Origin: Bacteroidales bacterium
GTDB lineage: Bacteria; Bacteroidota; Bacteroidia; Bacteroidales; UBA932
NCBI GenBank assembly: GCA_017428245.1
Contig: JAFRRF010000043.1
Location: 1-36,871 of the forward strand
DNA: 36,871 bases
Reading direction: 5' to 3'
Part shown: in pieces, positions 16,616 to 26,628 of the stretch
Numbering within the stretch: the first letter of the stretch is position 1
Layout of the letters: every line of letters begins with the position of its first letter
Translations under genes and position numbers: made by a program
Notes under the pieces: model-generated
What the model saw: only the letters and a program-made list of their open reading frames with translations
Database searches by the model: none
Told to the model about the DNA's origin: nothing

Positions 16616-17087
16616 GTTTCTTCCCGAATCCCTCGACAAGGAGAATGGTCACCAGCCTCGTCAGCACGGCCAGTGCGATGAAGTTGGTGCCCATTTCCAG
16701 CCGCATCACGATGAAGCGGGAATTCATCTTGAAATTAAGCAGAAGCATCGCCACAAGGAATACGTCGATCATATTCCACTTGTCGACCGACTGAAGTTTG
16801 AGAAACTGGCGGCCCGTTGCCAGACGCAGCGAGAGTTCGATATATTTGAGGATTGGCAGGATGAAGGTGAACACCAGGATAATGGATGCCACCAGATACT
16901 CGCCGCTCTCCCAGAACATCCGCACGGAATCAAAGAGGGTCACTTCCTGGCTTTTGAGCGGGAAGCCGAATACCTCATACTTGGTCGACATCAGCGGATA
17001 GATGAGACCGAGAATGTAAAAAGTGACCGACGCGGCCAGAAAAACGGCGGCGGCAATCTGACGATACGATAATCTTACTTTGGCCAT
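16587..17087 (-). CDS. PqiA-domain (paraquat-inducible protein A family) membrane protein
   Basis: From the ATG at 17087 the product is 166 residues with four predicted membrane helices: AAAVFLAASVTFYILGLIYP, LVASIILVFTFILPILKYIEL, VDKWNMIDVFLVAMLLL, and FIALAVLTRLVTILLVEGF. The sequence LPILKYIELSLRLAT followed by WNMIDVFLVA is characteristic of the PqiA domain, which in proteobacteria takes part in lipid transport across the envelope with MCE proteins. Here it stands alone with a single domain and no MCE partner in view, so its role is uncertain. The start at 17087 is preferred over the in-frame ATG at 17123 because an exact -7 element lies between them. It overlaps htpG by 29 bases at the 3' end. 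Confidence 0.85.
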   Translation of the reverse strand: MAKVRLSYRQIAAAVFLAASVTFYILGLIYPLMSTKYEVFGFPLKSQEVTLFDSVRMFWESGEYLVASIILVFTFILPILKYIELSLRLATGRQFLKLQSVDKWNMIDVFLVAMLLLNFKMNSRFIVMRLEMGTNFIALAVLTRLVTILLVEGFGKKLSPEVPRSA

Positions 17088-17094
17088 TGCTCCA

Positions 17095-17102
17095 CAAATA
17101 TA
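17095..17102 (-). promoter_or_regulatory. -7 promoter element directly before the PqiA-like gene
   Basis: The minus strand reads TATATTTG, an exact TAnnTTTG match, with seven bases (including GGAG) between it and the ATG at 17087. If used, it excludes the upstream ATG at 17123 and yields an mRNA with almost no leader. Confidence 0.5.
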
Positions 17103-17162
17103 GAGGAATCTGACGGTTTTCATCCGATTTTTTGTTAAATTGCCTTTTTATTTCAACTGCCT

Positions 17163-18524
17163 ATGCCTTCGACTACGCTCATCCTGATCATCGCCGCCAC
17201 CATCCTTGTCCTCCTGCTGGCCATTTTCGTTACGCGGGCGCTTACCCGTTCGAAACTGCTTGCGGACCGGGAGCGTCTGGAAACCATTCTGGACGTTCCG
17301 GGCCGCATCGAAAAGGCCGTCCAGAACACGGAAAAAGCCAAGGACGCCGTGATGGCCGCGCATGAGCAGGCATACAAAGAAGCGCTGAGTGCCCGCGACA
17401 AGGCACACGAAGAGTCGGTCCAGGCGATGAAAGAACAATTTGCCGAAGCCTTGGGACAGATGAAAGACCAGGCCAAGGCAGCAACCGACGAACTGCTCAA
17501 AGCCCGCCAGCGTGAATTCAAGGACGCCAGCAGCGAAGCCATCGGTTCACTGCTCAATCCCGTAAAGGAGAAGATGGACGAACTCCGCAAGGAAATGCTG
17601 GCCAACAGCGACGTCCACAAAACCGCCCAGAGCGCCATCAAAAGCGATGTCGAATTCCTGATGAACTATACCGGCCGCGTGGCCCGCAGCACGGACCAGC
17701 TGGCCGCCGCCTTCAAATATGGCAACAAACTCCAGGGAACCTGGGGAGAAACCATCCTGGAGGAACTGCTGTCCTCACAGGGACTTACCAAGGGGGTCCA
17801 CTTCGACGTGCAGCCCACCTTGACGGATTCCGACGGAAAACCGGTCAGGAATGCGGACGATTCCGTGATGCGCCCCGACGTAATCATCCACCTGGACCGC
17901 AGGCGCGAAGTGATCGTCGACGCAAAGACCTCGCTGGCCGACTATGTGAGCTATGTCAACGCGGAGAACGAGGAGGACCGCGCACGCTACCTTCATGCGC
18001 ACATTGAAAGCGTCAGGAAACACGTCAAGGAACTTGCAAAGAAAGACTACGCCTCCTATGTTCAGCCGCCGAAGATGTCGGCCGGCTATGTCATTATGTT
18101 CGTTCCCAATATGGGCGCCCTCTGGACCGCCCTGAATGCGGAACCCGACCTCTGGCGCTGGGCGGCGGAGCAAAACGTGTACATCGCCGACGAACAGTCG
18201 CTTTACGGGGCCATCCGCATCGTCCAGCTCACCTGGACACAGGTCAAACAGGCGGAAAACCACGAAAAGGTCTACGCCCTTGCCGCCGAAATGATGGACC
18301 GTGTAGACAAGTTCCTCGCCTCCTACGAGAGTGTCGGCAAATCGCTGGAAACCGCGATGAAGGCATACAATGAAGCCGGTAAGAAGCTCGCTCCCGGCGG
18401 GCAGAGCATCACGACGACGGCCATCAAGCTTGCCAAACTGGGAGCCAGGAAAGGCAAGCAGATTGAAAAGGCGCTCCTCGACCTGGACGAGATCCCTGTT
18501 CTGGAGGAAGGCGACCGTGAATAA
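17163..18524 (+). CDS. rmuC: RmuC-family DNA recombination protein
   Basis: The 453-residue product has an N-terminal membrane anchor (TLILIIAATILVLLLAIFVT, about 4-24), a long charged coiled-coil (about 30-150) and the RmuC domain. Diagnostic motifs are LQGTWGETILEELLSSQGL, PDVIIHLDRRREVIVDAKTS with the D and DxK of a restriction-endonuclease-like fold, and GYVIMFVPNMGALWTAL. RmuC limits inversions at short inverted repeats in E. coli and is thought to be a membrane-linked nuclease. The length is normal for the family. It is divergent from the PqiA-like gene and followed 19 bases later by deoD, so the two are probably cotranscribed. Confidence 0.95.
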   Translation: MPSTTLILIIAATILVLLLAIFVTRALTRSKLLADRERLETILDVPGRIEKAVQNTEKAKDAVMAAHEQAYKEALSARDKAHEESVQAMKEQFAEALGQMKDQAKAATDELLKARQREFKDASSEAIGSLLNPVKEKMDELRKEMLANSDVHKTAQSAIKSDVEFLMNYTGRVARSTDQLAAAFKYGNKLQGTWGETILEELLSSQGLTKGVHFDVQPTLTDSDGKPVRNADDSVMRPDVIIHLDRRREVIVDAKTSLADYVSYVNAENEEDRARYLHAHIESVRKHVKELAKKDYASYVQPPKMSAGYVIMFVPNMGALWTALNAEPDLWRWAAEQNVYIADEQSLYGAIRIVQLTWTQVKQAENHEKVYALAAEMMDRVDKFLASYESVGKSLETAMKAYNEAGKKLAPGGQSITTTAIKLAKLGARKGKQIEKALLDLDEIPVLEEGDRE

Positions 18525-18543
18525 ATAAGAAAAGACAAAAGAT

Positions 18544-19251
18544 ATGGCAAACACCCCTACTCCCCACATCGGAGCAAAAAACGGCGAGATCGCCAAGACC
18601 GTGCTGATGGCCGGAGATCCGCTGCGCGCAAAATTCATTGCAGACAATTTCCTGACCGACTGCGTCCAGTTCAACGAAGTCCGCGGAATGCTGGGCTTCA
18701 CCGGCAATTTTAACGGCAAACGCGTAAGCGTGATGGGTCACGGAATGGGCATCCCCTCGATCGGTATCTACTCGTATGAACTCTTCAATTTCTACGACGT
18801 GGAAACCATCATCCGAGTCGGTTCGGCCGGCTCCTGCCACGCCGACCTGCATCTGGGCGACCTGGTCATCGCACAGGGTGCCTGCACGGATTCGAACTAC
18901 GGTGCCCAGTTCGAACTTCCCGGTACCTTTGCCCCGATCGCGGATTTCGACTTGCTGCGGGCAGCCGCAAACGCCTGTGACGAAAGGGGTATCCACTACA
19001 AGGTAGGCAATATCCTTTCGTCCGACACTTTCTATTCGGACAATCCGCACACCGACCGCTGGCGGAAAATGGGTGTGCTGGCCGTAGAAATGGAAGCATC
19101 GGCGCTTTATATGAACGCCGCACGCTCAGGCAACCGCGCCCTGGTGATCTGCACGATCTCCGACAGTATCCTTACGGGCGAAGCGATGTCCGCCGACGAG
19201 CGGCGCACTTCCTTCACGAATATGATGGAAGTGGCCCTGTCGATTATCTGA
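18544..19251 (+). CDS. deoD: Purine nucleoside phosphorylase, DeoD type
   Basis: The 235-residue product matches hexameric bacterial purine nucleoside phosphorylase, which splits purine (deoxy)nucleosides with phosphate into base and (deoxy)ribose-1-phosphate for salvage. Visible motifs are TPHIGA with His8, [12 protein letters not shown] (phosphate binding G24-R28), [41 protein letters not shown] (ribose-binding glutamate) and CTISDSI, whose Asp207 corresponds to the catalytic aspartate. The length is that of the E. coli enzyme. It follows rmuC by 19 bases, and its last eight bases overlap the converging rhamnosidase gene. Confidence 0.96.
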   Translation: MANTPTPHIGAKNGEIAKTVLMAGDPLRAKFIADNFLTDCVQFNEVRGMLGFTGNFNGKRVSVMGHGMGIPSIGIYSYELFNFYDVETIIRVGSAGSCHADLHLGDLVIAQGACTDSNYGAQFELPGTFAPIADFDLLRAAANACDERGIHYKVGNILSSDTFYSDNPHTDRWRKMGVLAVEMEASALYMNAARSGNRALVICTISDSILTGEAMSADERRTSFTNMMEVALSII

Positions 19252-22200
19252 TCACGAAACGATATTTGCCGGAAGGCAGTTCATAGCGACCGGGAGACTC
19301 GCCTGCCGCGGCATATTCCGAACCGAGCGTTACCTGTACTTCCGCATCTTCCGGAAGAGGAAGTGTCAGCGAAGCGGTCGTATTGGCCGGCACCGAAAAG
19401 TCGAACTGCAGGGAGCCGTCGTCCGTCCAACGCCAGCCGCTCTCAATCCGGCCATACACGGAATCATAGTGTCCTTTCACATAGGTGAACGACCCGCCGA
19501 CCCGAGGCTCCAGCACGATGCTGTGGTAGCCCGGATCCGTTTCCAGCGGCCGGATGCCCAGCATATAGGAGAACATCCACTCTTCGATGGCCCCGAAGGA
19601 ATAGTGGTTGAACGAGTTCATGTCAACCGGTCCGAATCCCCGCTTGATCGTATAGGAATTCCAGCGTTCCCACATAGTAGTCGCGCCCTGCATCACGGGA
19701 TAGAGCCACGAAGGATAGGCGCGCTGTTCGAAAAGCCTGTAGGCAATGTTGTCGAAACCGGCCCGCGACAGCACGAGGTTCAGGTACGGCGTGCCGATGA
19801 AACCGGTCGTGAGCGTATAATCGTGTGCAGCCACGTTCTCAACAAGGTTCTGCAGCGCCAGTGACTTGTGTGCCTCGTCGAACAGTTCGGCCTGAAGCGG
19901 GACCACATAGGATGTCTGGGTATTCGCCTTGAACGAGGCATCCGCATCCCCGGCAATCCATTCGTGATACGGAGGAACATTCTTCGACTCTTTCGTAACT
20001 CCGTCCGGACCCACGAATTCCCGGTTGAAAGCCTTTTTGATCCGCTCGTACAACGCGTGCCAGCGGGCTTCGTCGGCATATTTGCCCAGTGCCGCAGCCA
20101 TCTTTTCCATCAACATCGCATCGTATGCGTAATAAGCCGTATTTGTCAGCGGCGAATTGGTATGTTCCAGCGCCACCCAGTCGCCATAACCGCTGCCGGG
20201 TTGGATATCACCCACCGTACGCTTCTGCAGATAATCCATATAATGCTCCATGGATGCATAGTGTTCACGCACGAACTGCAGGTCGCCGTATTGCAGATAC
20301 AACTGCCAGGGGATCACGATACCGGCTTCCATCCACCCGAGTGCGCCCCCGCCTTTCGATGAGCCGTATGGCGGCTGGCCCACTTTCGGAATGAAATCGC
20401 AATAGCTGCCGTCTTCGCCCTGAATGTCGCGTACCGACTGGAACCAGCGGGAGAAGAATGGATCGACATTCATGTTATAAGTAGCTGCACGGGCGAACAC
20501 CTGTGCATCACCCGTCCATCCCATCCGTTCGTCGCGCTGCGGGCAGTCGGTAGGAATTGAAAGGAAGTTGCCGCGCTGCCCCCAGACGATGTTTTCATAG
20601 AGCCGGTTGACATCGGCGTCTGAAGTCTCGAAACCGCTGGTCTGCGGACCTACGGAATGGAGCACCAGGCCTTCGACCGATTCCAACGGAAGCGCCTTGT
20701 CAAGGCCGTGTATCTCGATATAGCGGAAACCGTGGAAAGTGAAGCGGGGCTGGAATACCTCGGCACCTCCTCCCTTGAGGATATAGTGGTCCGTAGCCAG
20801 CGCTCCGCGGTAATTATCGTTATAAACCAAGCCCTTGCGCTCTGCATAGATGTCTGCGGTAAGCGGTGGGAGCGGGTCTTCCGGCACTTCGGTCGGATAG
20901 ATCATCTCGCCGTAGCGGAAAACGATCTCCTTTCCCCGTGCACCCTGTAGCCGAACCCTGGGAACACCCACCATATTCTGCCCCATATCGTAGACGAAAA
21001 CACCCGGTTTCGGCTCGGAAACCGCAACGGCTTTCAGAACGGATTGCGTCTGCACCGGAGAACCGATGTAGGAGGCGATAATCACGCTGTCGGCCGGTGC
21101 TTCGATTTCCTGCGCCAACGTCCAGCCGCTGTCATCGAAGCGGGCATCGCTCCATCCTTTCACTTCCCGGCGTGCATCGTAGTCTTCACCGTTCTGGAAA
21201 CTGTCACTGATAATCGGACCGCCGTTGAAAGCTTTCCAGGAACCGTCGGAAACGATTGTTTCCCGGCTTCCGTCGGCATAGGTCAGCACGATCTTGGCCA
21301 GCAATGAAAGTTCCGTACCGAACTGGTCCTGCCAAGCCGTGGCGTAACCGGTAAAATCGCTGTACCAGCCGGCGCCCAGCTGTGCACAGACCGCATTGAC
21401 GCCTTTCTTGAGCAGGGGCGTAATATCGTAAGTATTGTAAAGAAAACGGAAACGATAGTCGGTCGAACCGGGGTTGAACCAGTCATCGGCCATCCGCTTG
21501 CCATTGATCTCATACTCATAGATACCGCGGGCAGTTGTGTAGAGACGCGCAGCGGCGAGCGGTTTTTCGATGCGGAAGGTCTTGCGGAGCATCGGCGCTC
21601 CGCTTTCCTCGGCCGGCGATATGATTTCAGTCTGTCCACCTTGTATGGAATAGGCGGAATCGCTCTTGTAGAGTGTAGTATGCCAGACACGTTCCGTTAC
21701 CGTAAGATTCGAAAAGACGGCCTCACTGCCTTCCGGCTGCGCAAAACCCACCTTGTTGAAGCGGCCGACAGGCTTATATTCCCGGTCCGTCGCGAGGTGG
21801 ATGACCACGGGTTCCTTGACGAGAAGCTGGCCACCCACAGATGGCCAGATTTTATAACCGGCCGCATAGTCGAACGAAACCACGCGCAGGCACAGGCGTG
21901 TTTCCCAGGCCACATCCCCGACAGGAAACAGTCCCGTCAGCGCTTTCTCCCAGTCGCAGGTGTCCACACCGGCAGCAACGTGATGAAGGGCAAGTACGGG
22001 CTTGCCGGCATCCCGGCGAAGCTGTGCACGCACATAGTTCGAACTGTCCAGCCAACCCATCAGAAAATCGGCTTCCCCGCTGCCGGCCGGCAGTTGAATG
22101 TCGGTTTCGATTTCAAAATGGGTACGGTACTTCGAGAAATGCGGCTGACCGCCGGAAATCCAGCGCGCATCCGACCAGCCACTGTCCATCAGGCCGGTCT

Positions 22201-22582
22201 CGAACCAGGATCCGGCAGAAACCGTTTCCCCTTCCGCATTGGTGACCTCTACGGTCCAGTTGTAGCGTGTACAGGGCTTGAGCGGCCTGCCACGGTAAAC
22301 CACGCCCACAGACACGTCGGAAGGAAGTGTTCCGTCCGCAGCAGAATCCCACACGGTTTCGCCCGTACCGGATTCGGTCACGACAAGCCTGTATGCAGCC
22401 TGGCGCTGGGCATAATGATTACTCTCCATCTTCCAGCTGAAACGCGGAAAAGGAGTGTCCAGTCCCAACGGGGCCGTCATATAATCCACCTGCAGACCCG
22501 TGACCCGGAAGGGTCCGTCCGGCGTACGGTTACAGGAAAGCAGCAGCAGCGCTGCAGACAGAAAGGTCAACAGTCTTTTCAT
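19244..22582 (-). CDS. GH78 alpha-L-rhamnosidase lipoprotein
   Basis: The 1112-residue product has lipid Cys17 (LLLLSC) and the usual multidomain layout of GH78: an N-terminal beta domain ([12 protein letters not shown], about 40-140), a rhamnosidase beta-sandwich segment ([22 protein letters not shown]), an (alpha/alpha)6 catalytic domain and a C-terminal beta-sandwich. The catalytic stretch [14 protein letters not shown] spans D679 to D692 and contains the candidate acids D679, D684/E685 and D692; E972 in TMWERW is the other likely catalytic residue. It would release terminal alpha-L-rhamnose from plant or bacterial glycans on the cell surface or in the periplasm. It follows the dipeptidase gene by 19 bases and converges on deoD with an 8-bp overlap. 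Confidence 0.95.
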   Translation of the reverse strand: MKRLLTFLSAALLLLSCNRTPDGPFRVTGLQVDYMTAPLGLDTPFPRFSWKMESNHYAQRQAAYRLVVTESGTGETVWDSAADGTLPSDVSVGVVYRGRPLKPCTRYNWTVEVTNAEGETVSAGSWFETGLMDSGWSDARWISGGQPHFSKYRTHFEIETDIQLPAGSGEADFLMGWLDSSNYVRAQLRRDAGKPVLALHHVAAGVDTCDWEKALTGLFPVGDVAWETRLCLRVVSFDYAAGYKIWPSVGGQLLVKEPVVIHLATDREYKPVGRFNKVGFAQPEGSEAVFSNLTVTERVWHTTLYKSDSAYSIQGGQTEIISPAEESGAPMLRKTFRIEKPLAAARLYTTARGIYEYEINGKRMADDWFNPGSTDYRFRFLYNTYDITPLLKKGVNAVCAQLGAGWYSDFTGYATAWQDQFGTELSLLAKIVLTYADGSRETIVSDGSWKAFNGGPIISDSFQNGEDYDARREVKGWSDARFDDSGWTLAQEIEAPADSVIIASYIGSPVQTQSVLKAVAVSEPKPGVFVYDMGQNMVGVPRVRLQGARGKEIVFRYGEMIYPTEVPEDPLPPLTADIYAERKGLVYNDNYRGALATDHYILKGGGAEVFQPRFTFHGFRYIEIHGLDKALPLESVEGLVLHSVGPQTSGFETSDADVNRLYENIVWGQRGNFLSIPTDCPQRDERMGWTGDAQVFARAATYNMNVDPFFSRWFQSVRDIQGEDGSYCDFIPKVGQPPYGSSKGGGALGWMEAGIVIPWQLYLQYGDLQFVREHYASMEHYMDYLQKRTVGDIQPGSGYGDWVALEHTNSPLTNTAYYAYDAMLMEKMAAALGKYADEARWHALYERIKKAFNREFVGPDGVTKESKNVPPYHEWIAGDADASFKANTQTSYVVPLQAELFDEAHKSLALQNLVENVAAHDYTLTTGFIGTPYLNLVLSRAGFDNIAYRLFEQRAYPSWLYPVMQGATTMWERWNSYTIKRGFGPVDMNSFNHYSFGAIEEWMFSYMLGIRPLETDPGYHSIVLEPRVGGSFTYVKGHYDSVYGRIESGWRWTDDGSLQFDFSVPANTTASLTLPLPEDAEVQVTLGSEYAAAGESPGRYELPSGKYRFVIR

Positions 22583-22601
22583 AGGAAGGGAGATGTCTAT
22601 A

Positions 22602-23714
22602 TTATTCGGACAGGCGTTGCACCTGCTCCATCACGCGTAGGAAGTTTCCGCCTGCAATCTGGCGGATCTCATAGTCGGAATAGCCGCGTTTGCGCAGTTC
22701 AATGATAATCTTCTGCATCTTGCCGATATCCTCCAGGCCGTCGGGACAGGTCTCGATACCGTCGAAATCGCTGCCAAGCCCCACGTGACGGAAGCCGACC
22801 AGCCTGACTACGTGGTCGATATGATCGACAATCTTCTTGTAGGACGGACGGGGCACGGCGTTCATCGCTTCGACGGTCTCGCGCATCCGCTGCTGCAGTG
22901 CCGGATCGGACGGATTTTTCAGCCACTCCACCTGCGTATCCTCTTCCGCATCGATCAGCGCGGAGACCTTGGCATTGTATTCTTTATCGAGGAACGAAGG
23001 ATAGAAATTGATCTGGATCACACCGCCTTTTTCGGCCAGGGCGACGATCATCTCGTCGGTCATGTTGCGGGGATGGTCGTTGAGCGCACGGCAGCAGGAA
23101 TGCGTCGCTACGACAGGAGCCTTGGAATACTTGACCACATCCCAGAACGAATCGTCCGAAATGTGGGACACATCGACCATCATCCCAAGCCGGTTCATTT
23201 CCGCGACCACTTCGCGACCGAACGGGCTCAATCCGCCCCATCGGGGTTCAGGTGAAGTGCAGGAATCGCATATCTCGTTGCTGCGGGCATGTGTCAGAGT
23301 CATATAGGTGATGCCCAGGCGGTTGAACATACGCAGCAACGACAGGTCCTTCTGGATCGGCGCCCCGTTCTCCATTCCCAGGAAAATCGAAATCAGTCCG
23401 TTCTTGGCGTTACGGCGGGCCTGTGCCGGCGTGGTGGTGAGCGCCACCTTTCCGGGATTCCGCTCCACAGCGTCAAAAACCTTGGCAATCAATTCGAATG
23501 CCCGGCGCGTAGCAGCGTCGGGATCAAGAAAATTGGAAGTGTAGATAGCAAAGAAGGAACCGTTGACTCCTCCTTTCTTCATCCGCTGGAAATCGACGTG
23601 GGTGATCGGGAACTTCCCGGGGACATAGCCCTGTTCGACCCGCCTGCCAAAGTCAGCTCCCTTGGCAAGCATCAGCGGCGCATCGCAATGGGAGTCAAGC
23701 AAGAACATAGCCAT
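22602..23714 (-). CDS. M19 membrane-dipeptidase-family dipeptidase
   Basis: The 370-residue product belongs to the zinc-dependent renal dipeptidase family (M19). Metal and active-site motifs are in order: DSHCD (H9, D11), GMENG (E115), VDVSH (H184), ATHS (H205) and GLGSDFDG (D316). Members hydrolyse L,L- and L,D-dipeptides, some from peptidoglycan. There is no signal peptide, so this copy is probably cytoplasmic and used for peptide salvage. An ATG two codons downstream of 23714 is also possible. It lies 12 bases after the DUF2807 gene and 19 before the rhamnosidase gene, consistent with one operon. Confidence 0.93.
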   Translation of the reverse strand: MAMFLLDSHCDAPLMLAKGADFGRRVEQGYVPGKFPITHVDFQRMKKGGVNGSFFAIYTSNFLDPDAATRRAFELIAKVFDAVERNPGKVALTTTPAQARRNAKNGLISIFLGMENGAPIQKDLSLLRMFNRLGITYMTLTHARSNEICDSCTSPEPRWGGLSPFGREVVAEMNRLGMMVDVSHISDDSFWDVVKYSKAPVVATHSCCRALNDHPRNMTDEMIVALAEKGGVIQINFYPSFLDKEYNAKVSALIDAEEDTQVEWLKNPSDPALQQRMRETVEAMNAVPRPSYKKIVDHIDHVVRLVGFRHVGLGSDFDGIETCPDGLEDIGKMQKIIIELRKRGYSDYEIRQIAGGNFLRVMEQVQRLSE

Positions 23715-23726
23715 CCGGACCGGGTA

Positions 23727-24506
23727 TTAGTTCTGATGCTTGAACGAGGATGCGCCCGTCACCTTGTCGGCCCGGATCTTGATGAAATCGGTGTCACCGA
23801 AGTAACGGCACTTGGAAGCGCCCGTCAGATTGACCGTCAGAACTTGCAGAACCCTGACATCGACGGTCGAAGCCCCCGAAGCGATGACAGAGACATCTTC
23901 CGCGTCGAATTGGCTGGCGTCGACCTTCGAGGCACGTTTGGCCGTAATGTCGAGTTCCGTCGTTTCACCCGTAAGGTCGAGACGGGAAGCGCCCGTCAGC
24001 GTCACATCGACATCGCTGGTACGCAGGCTCATCACAGCCTTGGATGCGCCGTTCATCTCAATCTCCACGGCGGGAGCCTTCATATTGAGATTGGCAATCA
24101 CGCTGCCGCCCTTAAGCGAGACCGTGAACTTGTTCATCGTATTGGCAAACTGGTCGTTGCTGGTAACACGGGATGCGCCCGAGAGTTCCAGATACGTCAG
24201 CGTAGGCATCGATATCACAGCCTGGGCGATCCGGTTGCGTTCTTTCTGACGAAGCCGGAAAGGAAGCCGCGTAAAATCGAGTTCCAGCACACCGCCACGG
24301 TTCTTGACCAGAAGATAAGGCAAGAACTCTTCGGACACCTCGATTTCCACCCGGTACTCGTCGGAGTGCTCGATCGACACTTCAAAGGCATTCGTGACCT
24401 TGACACCGGTAAAGTCATCGATATCATATACTTTTTTAACGGTGCGCGCATCCATCACCAGGACGGAAAGGAAAAGTGCGGCAAAAAGGACCCAGAATCT
24501 TTTCAT
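23727..24506 (-). CDS. DUF2807 (head GIN domain) secreted protein
   Basis: The 259-residue product has a signal peptide (MKRFWVLFAALFLSVLVMDA) and a repetitive right-handed beta-helix-like body. The opening VYDIDDFTGVKVTNAFEVSIEHSD and the recurring SGAS, NGAS, TGAS and SGAST steps (about 115-255) are the signature of DUF2807 putative adhesin/GIN-domain proteins, common in Bacteroidota. Function is unknown for most; a cell-surface or periplasmic scaffold role is usually assumed. It is the first gene of an apparent operon with the M19 dipeptidase and the GH78 enzyme. The 70-bp gap upstream (24507-24576) has only an imperfect promoter match. Confidence 0.88.
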   Translation of the reverse strand: MKRFWVLFAALFLSVLVMDARTVKKVYDIDDFTGVKVTNAFEVSIEHSDEYRVEIEVSEEFLPYLLVKNRGGVLELDFTRLPFRLRQKERNRIAQAVISMPTLTYLELSGASRVTSNDQFANTMNKFTVSLKGGSVIANLNMKAPAVEIEMNGASKAVMSLRTSDVDVTLTGASRLDLTGETTELDITAKRASKVDASQFDAEDVSVIASGASTVDVRVLQVLTVNLTGASKCRYFGDTDFIKIRADKVTGASSFKHQN

Positions 24507-24576
24507 AACTATGATGATTTTAACGTTTGTTCTGTCAAACTATAAAAATAATAAATCTTTCCAAGTTTAGCAAATA

Positions 24577-25323
24577 TCAGGACATTCTTTGTCTGACGGC
24601 CTCGAAGAGGACGACCGCTGCGGCGACCGAGACATTGAGGGAGCCCGTCTCGCCGAGCATCGGAATGCGGGCCCCTACCGTACATAAGCTCAACACATTG
24701 TCGGAAATTCCCTTCCCTTCCGAACCCATGACGACGACCGTGGCTTTCCGGAAATTCACATCGTAGATCGCATCTTCCGCCTTCTCGCTGGCTGCCACGA
24801 TCTGGAATTCTGAATCGCGGAAATAGTAGAGCGCCGTCCGCAGGTTGGCGACCTTCGCCACCGGCACGCGCAGCAGCGCACCAGCCGAAGTCTTCACAGC
24901 GTCCGCATTGATGGCCGCTCCGCCCTTGGCGGGCACTACGATGCCGTCGACACCGGCGCACTCCGCGCTACGCGCGATCGCGCCCAGATTGCGCACATCG
25001 CTGACTCCGTCGAGCACCAGGAACAACGGGTAGGCTTTCGTGGACAAGGCATTTTCGACCATCTCCTCGAACGGCACATAGTCGATCTGCGCCAGATAGG
25101 CCACCACGCCCTGATGAGCGCCGCGGACCATATGATTGAGTTTCTCAAGGGGAACGAACTGATACGGAATGCCCCGCTGCGTCACTTCTTCGAGCAACGT
25201 ACGGAACTGCTCCCCTTCCAATCCCTTCTTGAACAGGATTTTTTCGAACTTGCGGCCTTGCAGCACCGCATCCGTCACGGGATGCATGCCGTAAAGATAA
25301 TACGTGTCGTTGTGATTGTCCAT
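24577..25323 (-). CDS. rlmB: 23S rRNA 2'-O-methyltransferase RlmB (SpoU/TrmH family)
   Basis: The 248-residue product is a SPOUT methyltransferase of the TrmH/RlmB type, which methylates a conserved guanosine (G2251 in E. coli) of 23S rRNA with S-adenosylmethionine. The N-terminal RNA-binding domain begins YYLYGMHPVTDAVLQG. The three SpoU motifs are LDGVSDVRNLGAIARSA, VVMGSEGKGIS and IPMLGETGSLNVSVAAAVVLFE, forming the knotted SAM site. The length is typical. It starts three bases after the stop of the metallo-hydrolase gene and is the last gene of the long minus-strand series beginning with valS. Confidence 0.93.
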   Translation of the reverse strand: MDNHNDTYYLYGMHPVTDAVLQGRKFEKILFKKGLEGEQFRTLLEEVTQRGIPYQFVPLEKLNHMVRGAHQGVVAYLAQIDYVPFEEMVENALSTKAYPLFLVLDGVSDVRNLGAIARSAECAGVDGIVVPAKGGAAINADAVKTSAGALLRVPVAKVANLRTALYYFRDSEFQIVAASEKAEDAIYDVNFRKATVVVMGSEGKGISDNVLSLCTVGARIPMLGETGSLNVSVAAAVVLFEAVRQRMS

Positions 25324-25326
25324 AAA

Positions 25327-26622
25327 CTACCGTCGGTCTGTCTTGAAATGAAGGACGCTGCGGACGGTCATCGACTCGTCGCGGGCATCCAGTAAGGAGA
25401 TGGAATAACGCTTGCCGCCGGGCGTCACGTCGAGCACGACGTGCGCGCCGTCGAAGCAAGCCGGCGCGATGTCATCGAGCCAGGGACTGCCGGCATCTTC
25501 GGCCCGGCGTTCGGCCGGGAAAATGCACGGGCAAAGCACCCGGTCGCCGGGATACAGGGAACGCGAAGCCAGGCGCTCCATCACGGGCGCGACATCGTGC
25601 AGCTGGTCCCAGACACAGGTTACCCACACCTTCGGCCGAAGGGCGGAAACCAGGGGCGCCGGCATCGAATAGTGGCCGTGATGATTGACTTTCGCCACGT
25701 GGACCGGCACACAGACCTTCGCCAGTTCCGCCTCGACATCGACCTGGGTGCCGTCGGGCTTTTTGAACGTGTCGCAAAAGTCGCCGGCCGTATAGAAACG
25801 GAAATCGCCGTAGGTAAAGACGAGACCCATGCTCATGCCGTTCTCGTTCAGCTCCTGTTCCGGCGTCTCCACGAAACCTTCATAGAGATTGGTCACCGTC
25901 CCGTCGGGGGCGGCGATGCGGCCACAGCCGCAGATATTGCGCACCGAGAACTCCGGATAGCGCGCCGGATCGTGCTGCAGGGCGATCTGTCCCGTCTCCC
26001 CCACCCGGAACTTCTCGATTTCCATACCCCGCAGCTTCTGCATCCGCTCGAAGAAGGAACGGATGTGGGCCACGATATCGCCCATATAGTCGTCAGGCAT
26101 GGGCAGCGGGTCATTGTAGTCGGGCCAAGCCCGGTCGACCGCCTTCCGGAAGGTCAGGCGCTCGGCCGCCTGCGTGAAACCGCTCAGCGCGAAACTTTCC
26201 CCGTTGCGGGTGACCGTGCCGTCGTTGAAATGCGGATCGCCGGCGTGGTCGCAGTGATAATGGGAGAGCATCATATAGTCGACGACGCTCCGGTTGGGAT
26301 TCACGCGCTCCACATACCGGGCGATCCAGTCACCCGAGTGGCGATCGGGCGATGGCAGCACGGGAACGGCCAGTTTCCCGCGCCCGATCGCATCGTGGTC
26401 GCCGCAGTCGAGCAGCATCGACGTGCCGTCGGGGAAGATCATAAACATAGATTCGGCAACGCCGGTGTAGATGAAATGCACCTGGAAATGGCCGTTTTTC
26501 CATCCTTTCAACGGCTTACCGGCGGCCTTGTCGGAAGTTCCGGCCGCGAAAGCCGTCTGCCAATCCGCCATCAGCGCCAGAGAAGCCAGCGCCGAGGTCT
26601 TCAGAAAAGCCCTTCTGTCCAT
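25327..26622 (-). CDS. Tat-exported metallo-beta-lactamase-fold hydrolase (ComEC-like)
   Basis: The 431-residue product has a twin-arginine signal (DRRAFLK at 2-8, then a hydrophobic stretch ending AFA). The mature domain has the MBL fold of the ComEC/Rec2-like branch: FMIFPDGTSMLLDCGDHD, the metal motif SHYHCDHAG (H121, H123, D125, H126), YGDFRFYTAGDFCD, and VAKVNHHGHYSMP. Tat export implies it folds with its metals in the cytoplasm and works in the periplasm. Substrate is unknown; relatives include phosphodiesterase-type and other hydrolases. It sits six bases after an unknown lipoprotein gene and a few kilobases downstream of tatA/tatC in the same gene series. Confidence 0.85.
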   Translation of the reverse strand: MDRRAFLKTSALASLALMADWQTAFAAGTSDKAAGKPLKGWKNGHFQVHFIYTGVAESMFMIFPDGTSMLLDCGDHDAIGRGKLAVPVLPSPDRHSGDWIARYVERVNPNRSVVDYMMLSHYHCDHAGDPHFNDGTVTRNGESFALSGFTQAAERLTFRKAVDRAWPDYNDPLPMPDDYMGDIVAHIRSFFERMQKLRGMEIEKFRVGETGQIALQHDPARYPEFSVRNICGCGRIAAPDGTVTNLYEGFVETPEQELNENGMSMGLVFTYGDFRFYTAGDFCDTFKKPDGTQVDVEAELAKVCVPVHVAKVNHHGHYSMPAPLVSALRPKVWVTCVWDQLHDVAPVMERLASRSLYPGDRVLCPCIFPAERRAEDAGSPWLDDIAPACFDGAHVVLDVTPGGKRYSISLLDARDESMTVRSVLHFKTDRR

Positions 26623-26628
26623 CCCGGA

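Noticed and set aside
15152..16639. A 495-codon minus-strand open frame inside htpG
   Set aside because: htpG is strongly conserved on the plus strand. The antisense product is low-complexity (Val, His, Leu, Asp rich) with no motifs.
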